This document shows positions 54,986-63,194 of a stretch of DNA of 64,000 bases, in pieces. Position numbers and translations under genes: made by a program. The notes beneath the pieces are model-generated. The model saw only the letters and a list, made by a program, of their open reading frames with translations. It made no database searches and was not told where the DNA came from. How positions within the stretch are numbered: position 1 is the first letter of the stretch; every line of letters starts with the position of its first letter. This stretch comes from Methylomonas rapida (GTDB lineage Bacteria > Pseudomonadota > Gammaproteobacteria > Methylococcales > Methylomonadaceae): positions 4,010,001 to 4,074,000 of the forward strand of contig NZ_CP113517.1 of the NCBI RefSeq assembly GCF_024360925.2, in the 5' to 3' direction.

Positions 54986-55483
54986 ATGCCCATAGGATAT
55001 ATCAGCATCGGCAGCAACATCGACAAGGAAGTCAACATTCCATCCAGCCTGACAGCCCTGGCGCATGCGTTCGGCACGCTAACAATATCCAGCATTTATG
55101 AAACCGAAGCCGTGGGTTTTGTCGGCGACAGTTTTTATAATTTGATCGTGCGGTTTGAATCCAATCTCACTGCCAAAGAAGTCGCCAAGATATTACGGCA
55201 AATCGAGCTAGACCATGGCCGCACCCGCGAATCGCAGAAATTTTCCGCGCGCACCCTGGATTTAGACTTGATTTTATATGGCGATCAGATCATCAGCGAC
55301 GGGCGCTTACAAATTCCACGCGACGAAATCGAGCGCTACGCGTTTGTGCTGGAACCGCTAGCCGAAATCGCCCCACAAGAAAAACACCCGATCAGCAGGA
55401 AAACCTACCAAGAACTCTGGCAGGCATTCGACAAAACCGGCTTGAAACGGACGAAAATAAACCAACACGATTCAAGAGAATAG
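54986..55483 (+). CDS. folK: 2-amino-4-hydroxy-6-hydroxymethyldihydropteridine pyrophosphokinase
   Basis: A 165-residue enzyme with GSNID and ARTLDLDLILYGD, the metal- and substrate-binding signature of HPPK. It phosphorylates the FolB product. It is shorter in its N-terminal loops than E. coli HPPK but complete. Its 3' end overlaps the convergent pteridine reductase gene by 12 nt. Confidence 0.94.
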   Translation: MPIGYISIGSNIDKEVNIPSSLTALAHAFGTLTISSIYETEAVGFVGDSFYNLIVRFESNLTAKEVAKILRQIELDHGRTRESQKFSARTLDLDLILYGDQIISDGRLQIPRDEIERYAFVLEPLAEIAPQEKHPISRKTYQELWQAFDKTGLKRTKINQHDSRE

Positions 55484-56203
55484 CGTTCTGCCACCATCAA
55501 CCGTCAGAACGTGACCTGTAATGTAATCGGCTTCATTGACCAAAAAGCGCATGGCCTTTGCAATATCATCGACCTCGCCGCAACGGCGTAAAGCAACTTT
55601 TTGCAGAATCTCTTGTTGCCGAGCCTCGTTCAGCTCATGCTCGGGCCATAGAATAGCCCCCGGCGCCACGGCATTGACGCGCACGTCAGGCGCCAGCTCT
55701 TTTGCCAGACATTTGGTCATCGCAACCAGCCCCGCCTTGGCAATACTGTACACAGGAAAGCCCAACAAACCTTTTTCCGCATGAATATCGACGATATTGA
55801 CGATACAACCCTTTCGCCGCGCCAGCGACGGCACCAGGGCCTGAGACAGGAAAAAAGGCGCTTTTAGATTACTACCCAATAGTGCATTCCAATCCTGCTC
55901 CGTCACCTCGCCGACTTTTCCGCCATAAAATAGCGAAGCATTGTTGACCAATACATCGACCCCCCCGCTGATTGCCAAGCCCCATTCTGCCAATGCAGCC
56001 ACTTGACTCAAATCCAACAAATCGGCTTGCTGCAAATGCGCCGAATGGGGGCGCAAGACGTTCAATTCGTTCACCAACGACTGCGCCGGCGCCTGTGACG
56101 TATGATAATGCAGCAGAACATCATAGCCCTCTTGGTGCAACAAGCGCGCACAAGCCGCGCCGATGCGCCGAGCAGCTCCGGTAATCAGCGCGACTTTTGG
56201 CAT
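55472..56203 (-). CDS. pteridine reductase-like short-chain dehydrogenase
   Basis: A 243-residue SDR protein with nucleotide loop TGAARRIG, NNASLFY, and the Y-x-x-x-K active-site pair in VYSIAKAG. The TGAARRIG pattern with two Arg is typical of the FolM/PTR1-like pteridine reductases that use NADPH to reduce dihydrofolate or dihydrobiopterin. Placement against folB-folK supports a role in folate or pterin metabolism. Confidence 0.85.
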   Translation of the reverse strand: MPKVALITGAARRIGAACARLLHQEGYDVLLHYHTSQAPAQSLVNELNVLRPHSAHLQQADLLDLSQVAALAEWGLAISGGVDVLVNNASLFYGGKVGEVTEQDWNALLGSNLKAPFFLSQALVPSLARRKGCIVNIVDIHAEKGLLGFPVYSIAKAGLVAMTKCLAKELAPDVRVNAVAPGAILWPEHELNEARQQEILQKVALRRCGEVDDIAKAMRFLVNEADYITGHVLTVDGGRTLFS

Positions 56204-56211
56204 TGGCTACT

Positions 56212-56496
56212 TCACTGAACCGGAGCAACACTCGCAATCAGCTTTTTACGAATCAAATAGCAAGCTCCCACGGCGCAAACGACTGGCATCTGCGTCAACA
56301 AAAACTCCACCACGGAATGCTTGGGCACTGCATCCGCCAGCGGAATGACGAGCAAAAATTTCGCGAGCCACCAGGTCAGCCAATAACCGATCAACCCAAT
56401 GATCGACCAATTAATAACCGGCCCGTTATTATTTTTGGCCGCCAAATAAAACCAAATCAGCGTCAGAATGCCAAACAGTTTAGCCAGAAACAACAT
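56212..56496 (-). CDS. small membrane protein, unknown
   Basis: A 94-residue protein with three hydrophobic helices (starting MLFLAKLFGIL, then a Trp-rich central segment and a C-terminal helix). ATG at 56496 has AAGGGGAAGGGG upstream; an earlier in-frame Met is less likely. Its function is unknown. It lies 8 bp upstream of the pteridine reductase gene on the same strand and may be transcribed with it. Confidence 0.6.
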   Translation of the reverse strand: MLFLAKLFGILTLIWFYLAAKNNNGPVINWSIIGLIGYWLTWWLAKFLLVIPLADAVPKHSVVEFLLTQMPVVCAVGACYLIRKKLIASVAPVQ

Positions 56497-56740
56497 ATCC
56501 CCTTCCCCTTTAATTATTGTCAGTAAACCAAATACCCACCAGTCGGGCAATGTAATCAAATTGACTCAAAACAGCAACTATAACCGGGACTTGCACCCAG
56601 GACACCCGTACTTTCTCAAGCAAACACAACGCTTGGCGCATCGCAATACGGCACTAGCCGTCCATTGCAAACTTCAAAGTTACAAACGCAACACATATAA
56701 TCGCCGATCATTCCAATAATAAATGACGAGGAGGGGTATC

Positions 56741-57142
56741 GTGCAAACGATTAAAATTTTCGCAGCATTACTAGCGCTGGGCTTTGGCCACATATCCTGG
56801 GCACAATCAACCGGCCATATCGGTCACGGCGGGGGCGGCGATGGTCCATCGTGTGTCAAGGCCAAAATCAGCCGATATAATCCCGAACATATGGCTAGCG
56901 TCGCGCCCGGCTCGGAGTTTTCGTTCGTTGCCTCCGGCAGCAATGGCCCCGGCCATATTCACGTCAGCATCAAACAGCAACCCATCGACGTAGAGATCGA
57001 AGACAAGGAAACTTTCTATTTGGTCAAAGGAAAGCTGCCTGAAGACATCAAAAACACCGTGGTGCGCATTTCAGTGGCGATCAAATCCAAAGTCAGCAAA
57101 TGCGACACGGAAGGCGGCTGGCTATTGAAGGTCACGGAATAA
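56741..57142 (+). CDS. exported protein, paralogue of 24539-24940
   Basis: A 133-residue protein with a GTG start; GAGGAGGGG lies 4 nt before it, and the ATG 18 nt upstream has no such site. A signal peptide ends near SWAQS, then a Gly/His-rich patch follows. It shares EFSFVAS, V-x-GK and two cysteines in the same order with the protein at 24539. Predicted to be periplasmic with one disulphide. Function unknown. Confidence 0.66.
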   Translation: MQTIKIFAALLALGFGHISWAQSTGHIGHGGGGDGPSCVKAKISRYNPEHMASVAPGSEFSFVASGSNGPGHIHVSIKQQPIDVEIEDKETFYLVKGKLPEDIKNTVVRISVAIKSKVSKCDTEGGWLLKVTE

Positions 57143-57154
57143 ATCTTTACACAA

Positions 57155-57186
57155 CATGGCCGCTCTCGCCTGACAAGGCGGCCATG
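57155..57186 (+). terminator. hairpin between the paralogue and the DUF2782 gene
   Basis: Perfect 9 bp stem CATGGCCGC/GCGGCCATG with a 14 nt loop, placed between two convergent genes. No T-run follows on either strand. Confidence 0.4.
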
Positions 57187-57192
57187 ATTCGA

Positions 57193-57552
57193 TCAATCCC
57201 ACTCAAACAAGGTCCATAGATTGATGTTGCTGTGCTTATCCAGATCATTTTTCTTGACATCCATGCGCTCATCACCGTTGGTATCGAGTAGATAGTAAGG
57301 CGGTCCTACTTGCGGCACCACCTTGATCATATAAAGCTTGCCATTTCTACGATATTCCTGAACGGTATCCTTACCCTTGCGGATGATCGTAATATCGGGC
57401 TCCATTTCTTCCCCGGATTGAACGCGCTGCGGCAATTCCGGCGGTTCGGGGACCGCCGGCGGCTCATCCGACACGCCATCCCCTGGGCCAGATTGAGCCC
57501 ATGTAACCAGCGGAGGCAGCAACAGCAGACTAAAAATCAAAAAACGCAACAT
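57193..57552 (-). CDS. DUF2782 family exported protein
   Basis: A 119-residue protein with a Sec signal (residues 1-~20, MLRFLIF then hydrophobic), a Pro/Glu-rich linker, and the DUF2782 core EYRRNGKLYMIKVVPQVGPPYYLLD followed by TNGDERMD. The start at 57552 gives a clean signal peptide. The family is common in gammaproteobacteria; its role is not known to me. Confidence 0.85.
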   Translation of the reverse strand: MLRFLIFSLLLLPPLVTWAQSGPGDGVSDEPPAVPEPPELPQRVQSGEEMEPDITIIRKGKDTVQEYRRNGKLYMIKVVPQVGPPYYLLDTNGDERMDVKKNDLDKHSNINLWTLFEWD

Positions 57553-57640
57553 TCTATTCTCTGGACAAGTCTTATCGGGTAAGCATGATAAACCAGTTTT
57601 ACGATTGCCGTAGCCTATAAAACATAAAATCAGCCCGCAT

Positions 57641-57673
57641 AAAAAAACCAATACTCCCGTGAAGGAGTATTGG
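57641..57673 (-). terminator. rho-independent terminator after the repeat protein
   Basis: 10 bp stem CCAATACTCC/GGAGTATTGG with a 6 nt loop, then seven T on the minus strand. Confidence 0.88.
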
Positions 57674-57698
57674 CTTTATTGGTTTATCTACAGATCAA

Positions 57699-59060
57699 TC
57701 AGGCTTGTTTACGCAAATACTTTTCCACGCCCGTGCTTCTGACAAATCCCGCGTCTTCGCTCTGCGCCTGTCTAGCCATGTAACGTTCCACACCGGATAC
57801 CGGCGCAACCTCTCTGGCCAAGGCACTCTGCTTGGAGACATACCTGGATACACCGGTCACCTCGGCGCTATCCTTCTCTTGCAACTCTTGACGCAGCACA
57901 TATTTGCTGACCGTGCTGATTTCTACTGTCGGCTTGAAGACGAGTCGCTGTTTCGCAATATACCTACTAACACCGGTCAAAGGCTCTTGATAGCGCGCCA
58001 AAGTCGCTTGTTTTGCCAGATATTTGGCGACGCCGCTCATGGGCTCGGCCTGGCTTTGCAATTGGATCTGCCTGGCCAAATAGCGCGCAACGCCGGTTGG
58101 CTTTTCCTGTACCGAAGCCGCCTGCTTAGCCAGGTATCTTTCGACCCCGGAGCCTTGGAATACTTCTTCGGTAGACTCAGGCAACGCAGCCTGCTCTTCA
58201 GCCTGCTCGGCCTGTTGTCGAGCTTTTTCCTGTTGCATTCTTGCCTCTTCTTCCAGATACCTAGCCACTACGGCGGCGGCTGCCGCTTTTTTCGCCAACA
58301 CGGCCTGTTCAGCCAAGAATTTGGCGACACCTGTAGTCGGGATATTTTCTTGTTCCTGTTTTTCCAAGGCTTTGATGTAATTGGCAACGCCAGTCACCTT
58401 AGGCGCATCCTTGGCAAGCAAATTTTGCTTGCTGACGTATTTGGCCACACCGGTTGCCACTGGCGCATCCTTGGCTTGCAACTCGCTTTTCAGCACGTAT
58501 TTGGCGACACCGGTAACGCTTGGCGCCATGCTTTCACGCATGCCTTGTTGGGTTACGTATTTGGCAACGCCAGTCACCACATGCCCGTCATGCTCATGTC
58601 TGGTGACATATTTGGACACGCCGGTCACAGGTATTTCGCGGGATAAAATCGATTGCTTGAGCAAATATTTCGCAACCCGGGTTATCGGGTTTTCATTTTG
58701 CTGGGAAATATATTTCTCGACGCCGCTAGGCACAGGCTCGCTTTCGACAGGCTCCACTTCGACAGCGGCCTCCTCGGCTACCTCCAAAACTTCGGCTTCC
58801 ACCTCTGCGACCACTGGCTTATTGGCTTCTTCCAATGCTTGCTGCTGCGCCAAATATTTCGCCACTCCGGTCAATTGTTCTCCATCGATGACTTCTTCGG
58901 CTTTTGGCTCAAGCTTTTGTAAATAACGGGCAACGCCAGTCACTTGACTATCTTCGCCGGCATCGCCTCTATTTTCGACGACACGACCAACAGACGGCTT
59001 ATCGAAAAACAAAGGCGGCAAAATGCCAAATAAGCTATTCATCAAACTGTTTTTTTTCAT
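57699..59060 (-). CDS. repeat protein with 19 copies of a GV-x-[KR]-[YF] motif, unknown function
   Basis: A 453-residue protein with almost no sequence outside short repeats. The unit reads roughly V-T-G-V-[AS]-[KR]-[YF]-[LVI]-x-[KR]-Q and recurs 19 times, mostly every 20-26 residues, from about residue 40 to the very end (TGVEKYLRKQA). Copies 11 and 16 are degenerate. Spacers are Ala/Glu/Gln/Lys-rich and look helical or disordered. No signal peptide is clear, though the N-terminus (residues 1-22) is fairly hydrophobic. The many near-identical motifs suggest multivalent binding to one partner. It lies between DUF2782 and a small exported-protein gene near tkt and hps. Confidence 0.72.
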   Translation of the reverse strand: MKKNSLMNSLFGILPPLFFDKPSVGRVVENRGDAGEDSQVTGVARYLQKLEPKAEEVIDGEQLTGVAKYLAQQQALEEANKPVVAEVEAEVLEVAEEAAVEVEPVESEPVPSGVEKYISQQNENPITRVAKYLLKQSILSREIPVTGVSKYVTRHEHDGHVVTGVAKYVTQQGMRESMAPSVTGVAKYVLKSELQAKDAPVATGVAKYVSKQNLLAKDAPKVTGVANYIKALEKQEQENIPTTGVAKFLAEQAVLAKKAAAAAVVARYLEEEARMQQEKARQQAEQAEEQAALPESTEEVFQGSGVERYLAKQAASVQEKPTGVARYLARQIQLQSQAEPMSGVAKYLAKQATLARYQEPLTGVSRYIAKQRLVFKPTVEISTVSKYVLRQELQEKDSAEVTGVSRYVSKQSALAREVAPVSGVERYMARQAQSEDAGFVRSTGVEKYLRKQA

Positions 59061-59179
59061 TTGAGAATACTCCTGAATGAATTAATGTCGTGTACAACCA
59101 ACAGTTGGCTGCTTACACCTTCTTTTAACGTCGCGCGCCCATCACGAAAACCGGCCACAATCGCATCTTTTTATTCTAA

Positions 59180-59446
59180 TTATTCGCTAAAAATCACTTT
59201 AGGCTGAAAACTGCTGGCCGGATATTTAGCATCCACTTCTTCTGCCACCGCCACTTCTTGTTTGGCGGCCGAATCCTGACTTACACAGGGCGCTTGCCCG
59301 GCCGCAACCGGTTCAACCACCACCGATTCATCTCTGTACAACACTTTGGGCTGAAAATCCGCCGCGGGATAATCCTGGGCATTAACGGCCGAAGCGACCA
59401 ACAACAAACCACCGAGCATTCCTTGGTTCAATTGTGTTTTTGTCAT
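59180..59446 (-). CDS. small exported protein with duplicated YPAxxFQPKV motif
   Basis: An 88-residue protein with a Sec signal ending near VNAQD. The mature part carries YPAADFQPKVLYRDE and, at the C-terminus, YPASSFQPKVIFSE, so half of the mature chain is two copies of one motif, joined by an Ala/Val/Glu-rich linker with one cysteine. The ATG at 59446 has GGGGTGGA upstream. Function unknown. Confidence 0.62.
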   Translation of the reverse strand: MTKTQLNQGMLGGLLLVASAVNAQDYPAADFQPKVLYRDESVVVEPVAAGQAPCVSQDSAAKQEVAVAEEVDAKYPASSFQPKVIFSE

Positions 59447-59472
59447 ATTGTCCACCCCACTCAATTTTGTTG

Positions 59473-59509
59473 AAAAACCGGTTCTTGCGAACTAGCCCGC
59501 AAGAACCGG
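59473..59509 (-). terminator. rho-independent terminator after tkt
   Basis: 12 bp perfect stem (59478-59489 with 59498-59509), then TTTTT on the minus strand. Confidence 0.9.
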
Positions 59510-59524
59510 CTGAAACATGACTAA

Positions 59525-61534
59525 TTACAGCACTGCTTCCACATTGGCGACGACATTGTCCACGGTGAAGCCGAACTCTTTGAAGAGTTGTCCGGCCGGC
59601 GCGGATTCGCCGAAGCGGTCCAGACCCACGATTCTGCCATGGCTGCCGACATATTTCCACCAGCCATCGGTGACGCCGGCTTCAACGACCACGCGTTTGC
59701 TGACGCTAGGCGGCAATACGCTGTCTTTGTAAGCCTGGTCTTGCGCTTCGAAGACGTTGGTAGACGGCATGGACACCACGCGGATTTTCTTGCCTTTGGC
59801 TTCCAGCGCTTCGGCGGCTTTGACGGCCAGTTCGACTTCGGAGCCCGTGGCGATGATGATCGCATCGGGTGTGCCTTCGTCACGCAACACGTAACCGCCT
59901 TTGCTGATCGCGTCGATCTGCGCCTGGCTGCGCGCCATGTGCGGCAGGTTTTGCCGCGAGAAGATCAAGGTGCTCGGGCCGTCTTGGCGGTCGATCGCGG
60001 CTTTCCAGCTCACGGCCGATTCCACCGCGTCGCAGGGACGCCAGACTTGCATGTTCGGAATCATGCGCAGGGTGGCGGTTTGTTCGACCGGCTGGTGAGT
60101 CGGGCCGTCTTCGCCCAGACCGATGGAGTCGTGGGTGAATACGAAGATGCTCGGCGCTTTCATCAGTGCGGCCATACGCAGCGCGTTACGGGCGTATTCG
60201 CTGAACATCAGGAAGGTGGCGCCATACGGACGGAAACCGCCGTGCAGCACGATGCCGTTCATGATGGCGGCCATGCCGAATTCGCGCACGCCGTAGTAGA
60301 CGTAGTTGCCGTCATGGCCTGGCGCGCAGACGTCTTTGCAGCCGGACCACAAGGTCAGGTTGGAGCCGGCCAGGTCGGCGGAACCGCCCATCAGTTCAGG
60401 CAACAACGGACCGAAGCCGTTCAGGGCGTTTTGCGAGGCTTTACGGCTGGCGATGGTTTCGCCTTTGTCGTTGACGGCAGCGATGAAGGCATTGGCTTTT
60501 TCGTGCCAGTCTTTCGGCAGTTCACCGGCCATGCGGCGTTCGAATTCGGCGGCCAGTTCAGGATACGCGGCTTTGTAGGCGGCGAACTTTTCGTTCCAGG
60601 CGCGTTCCAGACGCTCACCTTTGGCTTTGGCGTCCCAACCGGCGCGAATGTCGGCCGGAATTTCGAAGGGAGCGTGCGGCCAACCCAGTTGTTCGCGGGT
60701 CGCAGCAACTTCGGTTTCGCCCAACGCGGCACCGTGGCATTCTTCCTTGCCTTGCTTGTTCGGCGAACCGAAACCGATGATGGTTTGGCAGCAGATGATG
60801 GACGGTTTGTCGGTGACTTTTTTGGCTTCTTCGATGGCTTTTCTCACCGCTTCCGGATCGTGGCCGTCGACTTTTGGAATCACGTGCCAGCCGTAGGCTT
60901 CGAAGCGTTTCGGGGTGTCGTCGTGGAACCAGCCGTGCACGTTGCCGTGACCACGCACTTCACCGTCGATCGAGATGTTGTTGTCGTCGTAGAAGGCGAT
61001 CAGTTTGCCCAGACCCATGGAGCCGGCCAGCGAGCAGGCTTCGTGGGAAATACCTTCCATCAAGCAGCCGTCGCCCAGGAATACGTAGGTGTGGTGATCG
61101 ACGATGTCATGGCCAGGACGGTTGAATTGGCCGGCCAGGGTGCGTTCGGCCAACGCGAAACCAACCGCGTTGGTGATACCTTGACCCAAGGGACCGGTGG
61201 TGGTTTCGACACCCTCGGTATAACCGTATTCCGGATGGCCTGGGGTTTGGGAGTGCAATTGACGGAACTGTTTCAGTTCTTCGATCGGCAGGTTGTAGCC
61301 GCTCAAGTGCAACAACGAATAAATCAGCATCGAGCCATGGCCGTTGGACAGGATGAAACGGTCACGGTTTGCCCATTTGGGATTGGTGGGGTTGTGTTGC
61401 AGAAAGTCGTTCCACAATACTTCTGCGATGTCAGCCATCCCCATCGGGGCACCAGGGTGTCCTGAGTTGGCTTTTTGTACGGCGTCCATGCTGAGTGCGC
61501 GGATGGCGTTCGCTAAGTCTCGGCGCGAAGGCAT
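59525..61534 (-). CDS. tkt: transketolase
   Basis: A 669-residue thiamine diphosphate enzyme. Cofactor-binding [13 protein letters not shown] with the following N-N-I-S segment, and the C-terminal [13 protein letters not shown] region, are typical. It moves two-carbon units among sugar phosphates and in the RuMP cycle regenerates ribulose 5-phosphate. It lies downstream of hps on the same strand, separated by ~150 bp that include a terminator, so expression may be partly independent. Confidence 0.96.
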   Translation of the reverse strand: MPSRRDLANAIRALSMDAVQKANSGHPGAPMGMADIAEVLWNDFLQHNPTNPKWANRDRFILSNGHGSMLIYSLLHLSGYNLPIEELKQFRQLHSQTPGHPEYGYTEGVETTTGPLGQGITNAVGFALAERTLAGQFNRPGHDIVDHHTYVFLGDGCLMEGISHEACSLAGSMGLGKLIAFYDDNNISIDGEVRGHGNVHGWFHDDTPKRFEAYGWHVIPKVDGHDPEAVRKAIEEAKKVTDKPSIICCQTIIGFGSPNKQGKEECHGAALGETEVAATREQLGWPHAPFEIPADIRAGWDAKAKGERLERAWNEKFAAYKAAYPELAAEFERRMAGELPKDWHEKANAFIAAVNDKGETIASRKASQNALNGFGPLLPELMGGSADLAGSNLTLWSGCKDVCAPGHDGNYVYYGVREFGMAAIMNGIVLHGGFRPYGATFLMFSEYARNALRMAALMKAPSIFVFTHDSIGLGEDGPTHQPVEQTATLRMIPNMQVWRPCDAVESAVSWKAAIDRQDGPSTLIFSRQNLPHMARSQAQIDAISKGGYVLRDEGTPDAIIIATGSEVELAVKAAEALEAKGKKIRVVSMPSTNVFEAQDQAYKDSVLPPSVSKRVVVEAGVTDGWWKYVGSHGRIVGLDRFGESAPAGQLFKEFGFTVDNVVANVEAVL

Positions 61535-61612
61535 GTTGGTCTCCTTAATTTATAATGATGAATGCTGAGATTGCGGCACGATGGCCGCTTGATTATTACG
61601 GTTTTAAAACGA

Positions 61613-61643
61613 ACAAAGGACGGGTGGCCTTCGCCATCCGTCC
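61613..61643 (-). terminator. rho-independent terminator after hps
   Basis: 11 bp stem (61618-61628 with 61633-61643) with a 4 nt loop and one G-U pair, then TTTG-TTCGTTTT on the minus strand. Confidence 0.82.
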
Positions 61644-61683
61644 TCCGTTTGCCTAGATAAAGCTAGCTATTGCCAATGTCGGC

Positions 61684-62331
61684 TTATGCAGCTGCGGCTT
61701 CAACCAATTCGCGGATTTCGCGGGCAGCTTCAGCAGGTGACGGCGCACCGTAGATCGCAGCGCCGACAACGATGATGTTTGCACCCGCTTTAACGGTTTG
61801 ATCAATAGTCGCAGGTTTGATACCGCCAGCAACAGAAACACGAACGTTCAAGCCCAATGAGGCAACTTCATTCAGGTCGGTAAATGGGGTTTGACCCGCG
61901 GCTTGCGCGTCCAGACCGGTGTGAACGCCCATGATTTGCGCGCCCAATTTTGCAGATTCGCGTGCGCACTCTGCTTTGTTCGGCACGTTGATCAGGTCAA
62001 CTTGAACTTCGGCCGCGTGTTTTTTCGCCGCCTTGATGACGCCACCGATGGTAGCCAGACCAGACACACCCAATACGGTGCAGATGTCGGCGCCAGCCGC
62101 ATAGAATGCACCGGCTTCATATTCGCCAGCGTCCATGGTTTTCAGGTCAACCAGCAACAGTTTGTCAGGATAACGTTCTCTCAACGCTTTAACCAGGTTG
62201 ATACCGTTGTATTTGATGCAAGGGGTACCGATTTCGAAAATATCCACATACGGCGCTACTTGATCCGCCAATGCTACGGTTTGGTCGAAATCCAGTGAGT
62301 CCAACGCCATTTGAATTAATGGTCTTGCCAT
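61684..62331 (-). CDS. hps: 3-hexulose-6-phosphate synthase
   Basis: A 215-residue (beta/alpha)8 aldolase of the OMP-decarboxylase superfamily that condenses formaldehyde with ribulose 5-phosphate to give hexulose 6-phosphate, the key RuMP-cycle step. The segments EIGTPCIKYNGI, LLVDLKTMDAGEYEA (Asp-Lys-x-x-Asp active site) and VAGGIKPATI are visible. Its partner isomerase (hpi/phi) is not next to it here. The start has GGAG 8 nt upstream, and four tandem GTTA[CT]A hexamers lie in the leader. Confidence 0.95.
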   Translation of the reverse strand: MARPLIQMALDSLDFDQTVALADQVAPYVDIFEIGTPCIKYNGINLVKALRERYPDKLLLVDLKTMDAGEYEAGAFYAAGADICTVLGVSGLATIGGVIKAAKKHAAEVQVDLINVPNKAECARESAKLGAQIMGVHTGLDAQAAGQTPFTDLNEVASLGLNVRVSVAGGIKPATIDQTVKAGANIIVVGAAIYGAPSPAEAAREIRELVEAAAA

Positions 62332-62347
62332 GAGATGTGCTCCGATT

Positions 62348-62371
62348 GTTACAGTTACAGTTATAGTTATA
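62348..62371 (-). repeat. tandem hexamer repeat in the hps leader
   Basis: Four uninterrupted units GTTACA, GTTACA, GTTATA, GTTATA on the plus strand, ending 17 bp before the hps start. No match to a known regulatory site. Confidence 0.8.
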
Positions 62372-62459
62372 AGGACCGCTCACCAACATCTGGACAACCC
62401 GCCTTGAAGCAGCAAAGAAACAACCGTCGTTGATGGGCAATAAAAAAGCTGGCAGCAAC

Positions 62460-62487
62460 TCTAAATCAGAACGAGCCCCCCTGTCAA
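62460..62487 (-). promoter_or_regulatory. probable sigma-70 promoter of hps
   Basis: On the minus strand TTGACA (62487-62482), a 16 bp spacer and TTTAGA (62465-62460), ~130 bp upstream of the hps start. Confidence 0.55.
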
Positions 62488-62602
62488 TTGAAAGCCCGCC
62501 ATTTACTCGCTAAATTTTGTTATTTATTTGGTTTTTCAGCCAATTCTCCCTGCAAAAACCCGCTTCAGGTTTCGGGCGGCAACCGGTAATCTTTGCTCAA
62601 TA

Positions 62603-63190
62603 TCAGCAGATTTCGCCATTCAAGCCAGTCCACGGCCTGAAAAGACCGGCTACCGTGACGCCAAACATGTCCAGGATTCGCCCGACCCCCTCATCCACCA
62701 TCGCCCTGACTGAATCGGTCTTGTTATAAAAAGCCGGCATCGGCGGAAAAATCACCCCTCCCATCTCGGTTACCGCCGCCATATTGCGGATATGCGCCAG
62801 ATTCAACGGCGTTTCACGCGGCACCAGCACGGTTTTGCGTCTTTCCTTCAAGGCCACGTCGGCGGCGCGGGAAATCAAATTATCGCCAAACCCATGAGCC
62901 ACGGCCGCCAGGGTTTTCATCGAACAGGGTGCGATGACCACCCCTTCCGTCTTGAACGAGCCACTGGCAATACAGGACGCAATATCATTGATGCCATGAG
63001 TAACGTCCGCCAACTGATAAATCGCCGCTCTATCCATATCCAGCTCGTATTTCAAATTGACCAGACCGGCCGCGGAAATCACCAGATGCGTCTCCCATTC
63101 CGGCAAACCTTGCAACACCTGCAGCATACGCACACCATAAATCGCGCCAGTGGCGCCGGTCATCGCAATGACCAATCGTTTTTTATTCAT
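62603..63190 (-). CDS. ubiX: flavin prenyltransferase UbiX
   Basis: A 195-residue flavoprotein that makes prenylated FMN for the UbiD decarboxylase of ubiquinone synthesis. The FMN-binding start IAMTGATGAIYGVRML, the CSMKTLAAVAHGFGDNL segment and VLVPRETPLNLAHI are typical. The start at 63190 removes an unusual N-terminal extension and lies 4 nt after the stop of the pip gene, so the two are coupled. Confidence 0.95.
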   Translation of the reverse strand: MNKKRLVIAMTGATGAIYGVRMLQVLQGLPEWETHLVISAAGLVNLKYELDMDRAAIYQLADVTHGINDIASCIASGSFKTEGVVIAPCSMKTLAAVAHGFGDNLISRAADVALKERRKTVLVPRETPLNLAHIRNMAAVTEMGGVIFPPMPAFYNKTDSVRAMVDEGVGRILDMFGVTVAGLFRPWTGLNGEIC

Positions 63191-63194
63191 TATT

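Noticed and set aside
57705..58646. Open frame opposite the 19-repeat protein, and CRISPR-like DNA periodicity there
   Set aside because: The periodic DNA comes from protein repeats with variable spacers and drifting units; it is not a CRISPR array, and the opposite frame merely mirrors it.
59588..61465. Long open frame (625 codons) opposite transketolase
   Set aside because: A mirror frame caused by codon bias on the tkt strand; its translation is low-complexity and the tkt reading is unambiguous.
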